Positions 1 to 6,521 of a stretch of 28,163 nt of DNA are shown here, piece after piece. Origin of the DNA: CAIMDX01 sp041652155. GTDB lineage: Bacteria; Patescibacteriota; Minisyncoccia; Minisyncoccales; JAQTVQ01. The notes beneath the pieces were generated by a model that worked only from the letters and a program-made list of their open reading frames with translations, was not told where the DNA came from and did no database searches. How positions within the stretch are numbered: position 1 is the stretch's first letter; each line of letters begins with the position of its first letter. A program made the translations under genes and the position numbers. The DNA is taken from assembly GCA_041652155.1 (NCBI GenBank), contig JBAZHV010000011.1, forward strand, positions 1 through 28,163, given 5' to 3'.

Positions 1-1
1 C

Positions 2-154
2 TTGCCTGCCAGCCTTGTTGCGCAGAATATTTCTTTGCCGGGCATCGATCTCAAAGGAGCTTTGCGTAATATCGTTTACGGCAAGGATTCTGGAGCATCG
101 GAAGATCAGAAACAAAAGTCGAAAGAAGATGATAATAAAAAGGAAGCTGTTTAG
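2..154 (+). CDS. C-terminal fragment of an unknown protein (truncated by the window edge)
   Basis: An open frame enters from the left edge and ends at the TAG at 152-154, giving about 50 residues. It begins LPASLVAQNISLPG and ends in a hydrophilic, lysine- and aspartate-rich tail (KSKEDDNKKEAV). I do not recognise the family from this tail. It converges with the VirB6-like gene on the other strand, and its stop codon lies inside the terminator hairpin at 137-164, which supports a real gene end. The start lies outside the window. Confidence 0.6.
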   Translation: MPASLVAQNISLPGIDLKGALRNIVYGKDSGASEDQKQKSKEDDNKKEAV

Positions 155-165
155 CTTCCTTTTTT
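137..165 (+). terminator. Rho-independent terminator, probably bidirectional
   Basis: A perfect 12-bp stem (137-148 with 153-164) closes a GTTT loop. The A5 on the left and T6 on the right of the GC-containing core give a U-tract on both strands. The plus-strand stop codon TAG (152-154) falls in the loop and right arm, and the minus-strand VirB6-like gene ends at 169. One hairpin therefore appears to end both convergent transcripts. Confidence 0.85.
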
Positions 166-168
166 GAT

Positions 169-2361
169 TTACAATCCTGATATCCCCGGAGGTTTTTTAT
201 CGCTGCGCCTTGGGCCCGTTGCCGCTCCTGGAGGCGGATTGTCTCTTCTGGCGGGATAGAAATTGTTGAGGGATTCTTTATTCTCTTTAATTTTGGCCGC
301 CTCTTGGTCCAGATCCTTCATAACATCTTCCATCTCGCGCGGTTTTTTAGCTTGGGCAGTTTTTTTCATATCTTTAATCTCTTTTTCGGTGAGGACTTTC
401 CCGTCTTTTTCCCAATTGCTGAATCCTAGCTCTCTGGCGGCTGATCCCGCACGGGCTACTAATGCGCTGGGGTTGTTTTCTGCATAATAATCTGGTCCTA
501 ATTTATCAGCTCCCTCGCAGTATGCATTTACAAGATCTTTGCCTATGGATTTTGCCGCCCATTTTATTTGTTCGCCGGTTCCGTCTTTAACCATGGAGGC
601 CATTCCTTCTGTAGATTTTACAAATTCTTTTGAAAGCTGTTTCATCTTGTCTTCGGTGTCGATCTCCTTCACTATTCTGTCGGTATGGCTGGTATAACCT
701 TTTTCTTTCCACTTGGACAAAGTTTTCTCGTCTTTCGGAGCAGTATAACCGACTGCTTCGGCGGAGAATTTGCCCATCACGTGTCTGTACACCGTATCGG
801 CTTCATCCGTCTTTCCTTCTTTGAGCAGAGCAGTTACCAACCCTTTTACTTGCGGTTCGGTCATAGCTCTCAGTTCGTCTTTAGCCTTTTCTTTTTTCTT
901 TTTGTCCTTATCTTCCAACAAGGCGGAGAGCACTATGCCATCGTTGAGTTTTTTCCCTGTGGTTACAGACCTTCCTATATCGCGAGAGCTAATTTTTTCG
1001 ACCTGTTTTTTAGGCTGATCGATTATTTCATCCCTCTTACTGGCCAGTTTTGCAGCCGTGGCGCCAATAGCTCTATCGTATGGGCGGACAACGTCCGCAG
1101 CTCTTCTTTTGAACCATCCTGTCGCTGTCTTTTTGTCTTCGCCCTGTCCCCAAGATTCACCTTTTCTATTCGAGAGGTTGTCCAGCATATTCCCCACGGA
1201 TTTATTTTTAAGCAATCCCCTTCCTGCGGCTCCCGCAACTCCTACTGTCGCGCCCTTGCCTATGGCTTTACCTCCAGCAGCGATCCTTTTGCCTGTGGCA
1301 TTCCCGAATTTTTTTGTCTGGCCCTTGGCGAAGCTTATGGCCATATCCGACCCGGCTGCGCTGGAATCGAGGGCTTGGAAAAATCCGTAGTATATGAAAA
1401 AGATGGCTGCGGTGTATGGCAAAAGGTCTGCCATTATTCCTATTTTGCTGCCGTCGGCGGGAGCGATGAAATTGCCCTGGGAAATGACGGAGATCATTTG
1501 TTCTCCAAGGAAGAAGAAAAACGAGGCGGTCGCCCCCACGAAAGACCAATTGATCAATTGGTCCAGCCATTTGTCGAACTGTCCGCTCGTTTTTTTCAGC
1601 GGCAAGGCCTTAAAGGCTATTGCCAGCGGAGCTAAAATGATCGCTATCAGCAAGGCTATATATCTCATCAAAAACAGAACAGAGTAAAGCAGAACGGCTA
1701 CGATCAGCATAAAATCGAAGATGATCAGGAAAATGAATTTTACCCAAACGCTTCCATTGTTAAGAAAGTTTGACCCGGCTATATCGTTTTGGATGATCCG
1801 TGAAAAAGTTTCAGATTGGTTGGACAATGCTTCTCCTCCGGAGAATCCCGAGCCTATGAAAAAACTGGCGACCATATTGGAAGCGTCGATGACCAGGCCG
1901 CAAAAAATAGAAGAGAACGGAAGAAGGAGAGCCACTATTATCAGAATGGGCAGAGATTTTTTGTAGTTCGAAGCGGATCCCAATTTCAGCGCCGTGCTTA
2001 CGCCGATAACCATAACGGAGATGATGACTATTATGTAGGCAAGATTCAGGGTTATTTGGTGAGCGCTGTTGACAAAAGGATTGTCGGTCAGGCGGGTTTT
2101 TAAAAAATCCGGGCTGGCCACCCAGGAAAAAACTCCCACGCAAAATCCCAAAAGACTGGATATCGCGCTTAATACGGCTGTCATGGCGGTTGACAAAATA
2201 GAGTTGGCGATATCGTTGGCAGTCGGAAAAAACCCGAGTTCCATCACGGAGTTGGAAGATGCGGCGAGAGCCAGCGCGCCCAGTACTAAAACACTTAAAG
2301 AAAAGCCGGCTGCGATGCGGCCGACGATTTTGATGAATTTAGAAAAATATTTTGAGGTCAT
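169..2361 (-). CDS. TrbL/VirB6-like polytopic membrane protein (type IV secretion related)
   Basis: This 730-residue protein has an N-terminal signal or first membrane helix (about 13-33), then a series of long hydrophobic segments up to about residue 345, including a dense block with LIAIILAPLAIAFKALP that resembles the TrbL/VirB6 core. The remaining 380 residues are soluble, lysine-rich and probably cytoplasmic. TrbL/VirB6 proteins form the inner-membrane channel of type IV secretion or conjugation systems, and long versions are common in CPR genomes, where their role (DNA uptake, pili or secretion) is not settled. The start ATG at 2361 is preceded by an extended -10 box only 8 nt upstream, so the mRNA may be leaderless. 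A matching small pilin is encoded 9 kb away (11573-12007). Assignment is from hydrophobicity pattern and core motif; the partner ATPase is not in the window. Confidence 0.75.
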   Translation of the reverse strand: MTSKYFSKFIKIVGRIAAGFSLSVLVLGALALAASSNSVMELGFFPTANDIANSILSTAMTAVLSAISSLLGFCVGVFSWVASPDFLKTRLTDNPFVNSAHQITLNLAYIIVIISVMVIGVSTALKLGSASNYKKSLPILIIVALLLPFSSIFCGLVIDASNMVASFFIGSGFSGGEALSNQSETFSRIIQNDIAGSNFLNNGSVWVKFIFLIIFDFMLIVAVLLYSVLFLMRYIALLIAIILAPLAIAFKALPLKKTSGQFDKWLDQLINWSFVGATASFFFFLGEQMISVISQGNFIAPADGSKIGIMADLLPYTAAIFFIYYGFFQALDSSAAGSDMAISFAKGQTKKFGNATGKRIAAGGKAIGKGATVGVAGAAGRGLLKNKSVGNMLDNLSNRKGESWGQGEDKKTATGWFKRRAADVVRPYDRAIGATAAKLASKRDEIIDQPKKQVEKISSRDIGRSVTTGKKLNDGIVLSALLEDKDKKKKEKAKDELRAMTEPQVKGLVTALLKEGKTDEADTVYRHVMGKFSAEAVGYTAPKDEKTLSKWKEKGYTSHTDRIVKEIDTEDKMKQLSKEFVKSTEGMASMVKDGTGEQIKWAAKSIGKDLVNAYCEGADKLGPDYYAENNPSALVARAGSAARELGFSNWEKDGKVLTEKEIKDMKKTAQAKKPREMEDVMKDLDQEAAKIKENKESLNNFYPARRDNPPPGAATGPRRSDKKPPGISGL

Positions 2362-2369
2362 TGAATATG

Positions 2370-2378
2370 ATTATACCA
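2370..2378 (-). promoter_or_regulatory. Extended -10 promoter of the VirB6-like gene
   Basis: On the minus strand TGGTATAAT (2378 to 2370) is a perfect TGn-extended -10 box. It starts within one base of the rsmA stop codon (TAG, 2381-2379) and leaves only 8 nt before the ATG at 2361. There is no good -35 box, as expected for an extended -10 promoter. The implied transcript would start at or next to the AUG. Confidence 0.6.
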
Positions 2379-3230
2379 CTAAATAATATTTTTTAGAGGG
2401 AGATTTGACGCGAGTTTTATCCACTCCCCCATCGAAAGAGTTTCCGCTCTCCGGCTGGGCTGGATGTCGTTTTCCAAAAGCCAATCGCTGATCTTTATTC
2501 TATCAGCTTTTAAAGATTTCGATAAGTTGTTGATAAGTTGTTTGCGCGGCTGGGAGAACCCTCCCCTTAAAATTTTGAAAAACAGGTCCCGGTCGATCGA
2601 AGCGTCGACAGGCTTGGGAGTTATTTTTATGATCGCCGCGTCCACTGCCGGAACCGGCCAGAATGCGCCCCTCTTTATATATCCCATTATTTTGGGCCGG
2701 GCGTAGAACTGGACCGAAGCGGATAGCATGGTCATATCGGGAGGATTGCCGGCTATGCGCTGGGCCACTTCTTTTTGCATTATAAAAATCATATCTTTGG
2801 GCGGGTTCTTCGACTCGAGCAATATCCGTATCAAATGGCTTGTCAGATAGAAAGGGATGTTCCCCGCCGCTTTATATTCCAACCCGTCCATCTGGCCGCT
2901 TTCCAAAAATGCCAGAATATCCCGGTTGGTTATTTCTACGTTTTTAATATCGAGGGTTGCCAATTCTTCGGAAAGGATCCCGACCATTTGGCGGTCTTTT
3001 TCCACGGCTATCATTTTGCCGGCGGAGAGGGCCAGTTCTTTGGTCAGGACGCCGATGCCCGGACCGATTTCTATGACCAGGTCGGTTTTTTCGAAGCCTC
3101 CCGCTTCGACCAATTTCTTGACAGCGCTTTTATCTACCAGAAAATTCTGCCCAAGCTTCTTTTGGGGTTCGATGCCGTATTTTTTCAAAAGCTCTTTGGT
3201 TTGCTGTATTGTGGATAAATTGCTTGACAT
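2379..3230 (-). CDS. rsmA: 16S rRNA (adenine1518-N6/adenine1519-N6)-dimethyltransferase
   Basis: RsmA (KsgA) uses S-adenosylmethionine to dimethylate the two adjacent adenines in the helix 45 loop of 16S rRNA during late 30S assembly. The 283-residue length is typical. Visible motifs are GQNFL (27-31), the SAM-binding EIGPGIG (54-60), the acidic VEKDR at the end of the second strand, and the catalytic NIPFY (124-128; the usual form is NLPY/NIPY). The C-terminal helical region with FSQPRKQL is also typical. The ATG at 3230 has no clear Shine-Dalgarno sequence but has a good promoter upstream. It is divergent from the M23 peptidase, and the VirB6-like gene follows 17 nt after its stop with its own -10 box. 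Confidence 0.95.
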   Translation of the reverse strand: MSSNLSTIQQTKELLKKYGIEPQKKLGQNFLVDKSAVKKLVEAGGFEKTDLVIEIGPGIGVLTKELALSAGKMIAVEKDRQMVGILSEELATLDIKNVEITNRDILAFLESGQMDGLEYKAAGNIPFYLTSHLIRILLESKNPPKDMIFIMQKEVAQRIAGNPPDMTMLSASVQFYARPKIMGYIKRGAFWPVPAVDAAIIKITPKPVDASIDRDLFFKILRGGFSQPRKQLINNLSKSLKADRIKISDWLLENDIQPSRRAETLSMGEWIKLASNLPLKNII

Positions 3231-3249
3231 AAGGGGCGTTAATTATTAA

Positions 3250-3279
3250 ATTATATAGCGTATTTCTAAATATTTCCAA
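3250..3279 (-). promoter_or_regulatory. Promoter of rsmA
   Basis: On the minus strand, TTGGAA (3279-3274; 4 of 6 matches to TTGACA) is separated by 18 nt from a perfect TATAAT (3255-3250). The -10 box lies 19 nt upstream of the rsmA ATG, so the leader would be about 12 nt. The region is AT-rich and shared with the divergent peptidase gene. Confidence 0.6.
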
Positions 3280-3300
3280 CTTTTAATAAAGAGTCTGATC

Positions 3301-4365
3301 TTGAGAGGGACAAAAGACGGCCTAAACAAAAAAAGCCTTCTTTTTTGCTTTTTGGGGACCTTGGCCGTTTTTGCTTCATTTTCATTGGCCGGAGCGCAAA
3401 ATAGCGCCCAGAACAGCGTCAAATCGATAAAAACGACTAGCAGCCACGCCGGCGTGCTTCTAAGCGTCCAGACGGCCGTTGAGCCGGCCCAGAACGTTAT
3501 TCTGCTGGCTGGAGGCAGCTTAAAGAGCATTTCATCCCCTGTTTTTGTAAAGCCTCAAACTTTGGCCGCGATGATAGTATCCCAGGAGGACAGCGGCGAC
3601 AGCGAGAATGGCGAAAAGGATATTATCCAATATACGGTAAAAGACGGCGATACCATAACTTCTTTGTCGGGCAAGTTCGGAATAAGCGCGGAAACCATCC
3701 TTTGGGCCAATGAGCTGAAAAAGGGTTCGCCTATCAAAACCGGCCAGAAATTGGTCATCCTCCCCGTCTCCGGAGTGATGCATATAATAGAAGAGAAAGA
3801 AACTTTGTCGCAGATAGCCAAATCGTACAGCGCCAAACAGGACGAGATCATCTCCTTCAACCAGATCGATCCGCGGAATGATCTGATGGTGGGAGATATT
3901 CTGGTCATTCCTGGCGGGAAGATAACAGCCGCCGCGCCGGTCATCAAACCGAGCGTTCTTCCGAGCAACCCCGCCAATCTTGCGAGCTCTTTGTTCATAA
4001 TCCCCACCACCGGTTCGATCTCGCAGGGAGCCCATCTTTATAACGCCGTTGATATTGCCAACGTGTGCGGCACTCCGGTTTTCGCCGCCGCCGGCGGGAA
4101 GATACAGCTTTCGACGAATGCTTGGCCTTATGGAGTCTATGTAAGGATCCTTCATCCCAACAATGTGGTTACTTTGTACGCCCATCTCTCCAGATCTTTA
4201 GTTGCGGCAGGCCAAGACGTTTCCCAAGGCCAATTGATAGGTTATATCGGCAATACAGGCCATGTCATCGGGATCACCGGATGCCACTTGCATTTCGAGG
4301 TTCGCGGCGCGTCCAATCCTTTTATCGGTTACGGAGTGGGCGCGAAATTAACGCTTAAAAAATAG
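3301..4365 (+). CDS. LysM-LysM-M23 family metallopeptidase
   Basis: A 354-residue exported protein probably involved in peptidoglycan remodelling. A hydrophobic N-terminal segment (about 11-31) is a signal peptide or anchor. Two LysM peptidoglycan-binding modules follow (about 110-155 with YTVKDGDTITSLS, and about 159-205 with ETLSQIAKSY), then an M23/LytM-type endopeptidase domain (about 240-345). In the peptidase, D251, H294 (YAHL) and the HLH pair H329/H331 are present. The first zinc-ligand motif is altered: the usual HxGxD reads YNAVD, with the nearest histidine (H245) six residues before the Asp instead of four. The start is TTG at 3301: no in-frame ATG exists upstream before the stop at 3256, so the start is less certain than the rest. 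It is divergent from rsmA and converges with comM, 7 bp apart. Confidence 0.88.
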   Translation: MRGTKDGLNKKSLLFCFLGTLAVFASFSLAGAQNSAQNSVKSIKTTSSHAGVLLSVQTAVEPAQNVILLAGGSLKSISSPVFVKPQTLAAMIVSQEDSGDSENGEKDIIQYTVKDGDTITSLSGKFGISAETILWANELKKGSPIKTGQKLVILPVSGVMHIIEEKETLSQIAKSYSAKQDEIISFNQIDPRNDLMVGDILVIPGGKITAAAPVIKPSVLPSNPANLASSLFIIPTTGSISQGAHLYNAVDIANVCGTPVFAAAGGKIQLSTNAWPYGVYVRILHPNNVVTLYAHLSRSLVAAGQDVSQGQLIGYIGNTGHVIGITGCHLHFEVRGASNPFIGYGVGAKLTLKK

Positions 4366-4372
4366 CAGGGAT

Positions 4373-5896
4373 TTAATCTTTCTGGCGATACATTAAAGCT
4401 TCCATTATGTGGGAGTTTTTAATTTCCGTTGATCTCTCCAGGTCCGCGATGGTCCTGGATACTTTCAGCACTTTATGGTAGCTGCGAACGGAAAGCCTGC
4501 CGGAATCGACCATTGTTTTTAAAGTTTCTTTAGAGCCGTCGTCAATTGGGCAGTATTTTTTGATTTGAGGCACGACCATTTCGCTGTTGGTTATGGTATT
4601 CGGTTCTTTCAAGAACCTTTCTTTTTGAATATCGCGAGTTTCTCTGACCTTGGTTTTTATGGTTTCTCCTTGGCTTGGCCCCTCATGCTTGTCCAGCTTT
4701 TCGAATTTTATCTGGGGAACGTTTATAAAAAGATCGATCCTGTCCATCATCGGGCCGGAGAGCTTTCTTCTGTATTTGGTTATCTGGCCTGGGGCGCAGG
4801 AACATTCTTTTTGATGGTTGCCGAAATTGCCGCAGGGGCAAGGATTGGCCGCGGCTATCAGCGTGAACCGGGCGGGCAGTTTGATACGGGTATTGGCACG
4901 TAAGATGGTGATGCTCCCCTCTTCAAGCGGCTGTCTTAAGCTTTCCAGAACGTCCCGATGGAATTCAGGAAATTCGTCCAAAAATAAAATTCCCCGATGC
5001 GCCAGGCTTATCTCTCCGGGCAGAAAAGGATTCCCGCCTCCGATCAGAGCCGCGCTTGAGGCAGTATGATGGGGAGAACGAAAAGGCCGGTTTTCCATTA
5101 TCGGCGTATTGCCGGGAAGAAGGCCGCTCACGCTGTATATTTTAGTCACCTCGATCGCTTCTTCGAAAGAAAGCGGCGGCAGTATAGAAACCAAAGCTTT
5201 GGCCAGAAGGGTCTTTCCTGTTCCCGGAGGCCCTTCCATCAACAGATTATGGCCGCCGGCTGCTGCTATTTCCAGCGCTCTTTTGGCCATCTCTTGTCCC
5301 TGGACCCAGCTTAGGTCGATCTGGCCTTGGCTATCCTCCAAGTTGAAATGTTGGTCAGTTTCGATCGGATCGGGCTGGTATCGGCCTTCCAGATAGGCCA
5401 GGGACTCTTTCAAGCTATCAACTCCGACAACTTTGATGCCAGATACCAAAGCCGCTTCCTTGGCGTTGGCTTTTGGTACGATGATCTCTTCGAACCCGGC
5501 CGTTTTGGCTTTGGAGGCGATAGCCAAACAGCCTTTGATAGCTCTTAGTTTTCCGTCGAGAGAGAGCTCTCCCGCTACCATTTTGTTTTTTGGATCGAAT
5601 TTGGCTTGGCCCGATGCCAAAAGATAGCCCAAAGCGATAGGAAGATCGTAAATAGAGCCCTCTTTTTTCAATCCGGCCGGAGCGAGGCTGACCAGGAGTT
5701 TTATCCTCTGGGTCAAAGGGCTTTTTAAGCCCGAGCTTTTGATGGCCGCGCCTATCCTCTCTTTAGATTCTTGTATCGTTTTGTCCGGCAATCCTACAAT
5801 ATTAAAACAGCGCAAACCGTAAGAAGCGTCTATTTCCACTTCCACGATTTGCGCGTCTAAACCGACCAGAGCGGCCGAGAATATTTTGATAGGCAT
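4373..5896 (-). CDS. comM: YifB/ComM family Mg-chelatase-like AAA+ ATPase
   Basis: A 507-residue ComM (YifB) protein, a hexameric AAA+ helicase that promotes branch migration during integration of incoming DNA in natural transformation. The order is an N-terminal ChlI-like domain (MPIKIFSAALVGLDAQ onward), Walker A GPPGTGKT (222-229), Walker B LFLDE (304-308), the Cys-rich ANPCPCG...CSC segment and a C-terminal Mg-chelatase lid domain. I place the start at the ATG at 5896, which matches the conserved family N-terminus; an upstream in-frame ATG at 5977 would add 27 residues encoded by a repeat element. A competence helicase in a genome that also has T4SS/pilin-like genes fits DNA uptake, but that link is inference. 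Confidence 0.93.
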   Translation of the reverse strand: MPIKIFSAALVGLDAQIVEVEIDASYGLRCFNIVGLPDKTIQESKERIGAAIKSSGLKSPLTQRIKLLVSLAPAGLKKEGSIYDLPIALGYLLASGQAKFDPKNKMVAGELSLDGKLRAIKGCLAIASKAKTAGFEEIIVPKANAKEAALVSGIKVVGVDSLKESLAYLEGRYQPDPIETDQHFNLEDSQGQIDLSWVQGQEMAKRALEIAAAGGHNLLMEGPPGTGKTLLAKALVSILPPLSFEEAIEVTKIYSVSGLLPGNTPIMENRPFRSPHHTASSAALIGGGNPFLPGEISLAHRGILFLDEFPEFHRDVLESLRQPLEEGSITILRANTRIKLPARFTLIAAANPCPCGNFGNHQKECSCAPGQITKYRRKLSGPMMDRIDLFINVPQIKFEKLDKHEGPSQGETIKTKVRETRDIQKERFLKEPNTITNSEMVVPQIKKYCPIDDGSKETLKTMVDSGRLSVRSYHKVLKVSRTIADLERSTEIKNSHIMEALMYRQKD

Positions 5897-5899
5897 AGA

Positions 5900-6034
5900 T
5901 ATTCGAATGTCGAATGTTGAGAGTCGAACGTCGTTACGATTCTCGGTTCTCGAATAGAGACATTCGCTGTTGCGCACTCGAATGTCGAGGTTCGAATATC
6001 GTTAAGACATTCGACCTCCGACACTCGAATATTG
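5900..6034. repeat. TCGAA-type palindromic intergenic repeat, copy 1 (double unit)
   Basis: About 135 bp between the TraR/DksA stop and the ComM start consist almost entirely of permuted ATTCGAATGTCGA-like words. Two imperfect hairpins are present. The first is centred on TCGTTACGA (5930-5938). The second has arms around 5983-6000 and 6005-6022. It is related to the copies at 15941-16014, 21071-21126 and 27719-27825. Confidence 0.7.
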
Positions 6035-6036
6035 AA

Positions 6037-6393
6037 TCACTGTATACACTTTGAGCAATGGCGGGCTTCCGGACAGACTTCCAATCTTGCCTGGGATATC
6101 TCGCCTCCGCATTTTTCGCAAATGCCGAACTTTCCGTTCTCGATGTTTTCCAAGGCCAAGCCGATATCTTTAAGCTTGTTTTCCAATGTATGTTCAATGG
6201 AAAGCAAGCTTTGGTACTCTTCCACTTCGTCGGCTTCATCTTCCAGCCCGCTGCCTTCGAATTGCGGGTATCTGGTTTGCCAATCCTTTTTATTATCGGG
6301 ATTTTCATTGGCAAAACCATGGAGCTCTTTTTCCAAAGATTCTTTTTTCTCTTTGAGATCTGCCTTTATTTTTTCTAAGAATTCTTTTTCCAT
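6037..6393 (-). CDS. TraR/DksA C4-type zinc-finger protein
   Basis: A 118-residue protein with an N-terminal coiled coil (about 1-35), an acidic middle region and a C-terminal DksA/TraR zinc finger with C92, C95, C113 and C116 in the family spacing CxxC-x17-CxxC, preceded by GKFGIC. Family members bind the RNA polymerase secondary channel and modulate initiation; short TraR-like versions without the full DksA coiled-coil tip are common in CPR, and their target is unproven. It lies 17 bp after the small membrane peptide gene and is probably cotranscribed with it and with the coiled-coil protein upstream. The ATG at 6393 has no Shine-Dalgarno match. Confidence 0.88.
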   Translation of the reverse strand: MEKEFLEKIKADLKEKKESLEKELHGFANENPDNKKDWQTRYPQFEGSGLEDEADEVEEYQSLLSIEHTLENKLKDIGLALENIENGKFGICEKCGGEISQARLEVCPEARHCSKCIQ

Positions 6394-6410
6394 TTTGGGT
6401 TGCGGAGCGG

Positions 6411-6521
6411 TCAGCTCGGTTTATTTGCTAATAAAAATATCACCGCAGCTGCTATTGCTCCTAAGATTATTAAAATTAAAAATCTGATTAGTATCTTGGT
6501 GAGAATATTTTGTTTAGCCAT
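6411..6521 (-). CDS. Small single-pass membrane peptide (36 residues), predicted
   Basis: This short reading frame runs ATG (6521) to TGA (6411) and encodes 36 residues: a basic start (MAKQNILTKILIR), one strongly hydrophobic helix (about 14-32, rich in Leu, Ile and Ala) and a short NKPS end. The ATG overlaps the end of the coiled-coil gene (shared AATGGCTAA, 8-nt overlap in another frame), an arrangement typical of translational coupling, and it ends 17 bp before the TraR/DksA start. It fills the only sizeable space in this operon. The positive-inside topology and gene-to-gene fit support a real gene, but there is no homology evidence and its function is unknown. Confidence 0.5.
   Translation of the reverse strand: MAKQNILTKILIRFLILIILGAIAAAVIFLLANKPS

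Noticed and set aside
685..1635. Plus-strand frame of 316 codons opposite the VirB6-like gene
   Set aside because: Its composition is that of an antisense shadow (Phe, Ser, Arg and Cys rich, no domain); the opposite strand has a clear membrane protein.
3532..4185. Minus-strand frame of 217 codons opposite the M23 peptidase
   Set aside because: The plus strand has two LysM modules and an M23 domain; the opposite frame shows no recognisable motif.
4373..5977. Longer ComM start at 5977
   Set aside because: The extra 27 residues are encoded by the TCGAA repeat and do not match the family N-terminus, which starts MPIKIFSA at 5896.
5900..6034. CRISPR array in the TCGAA repeats
   Set aside because: Words are permuted and irregular, there are no spacers of constant length, and there are no cas genes.
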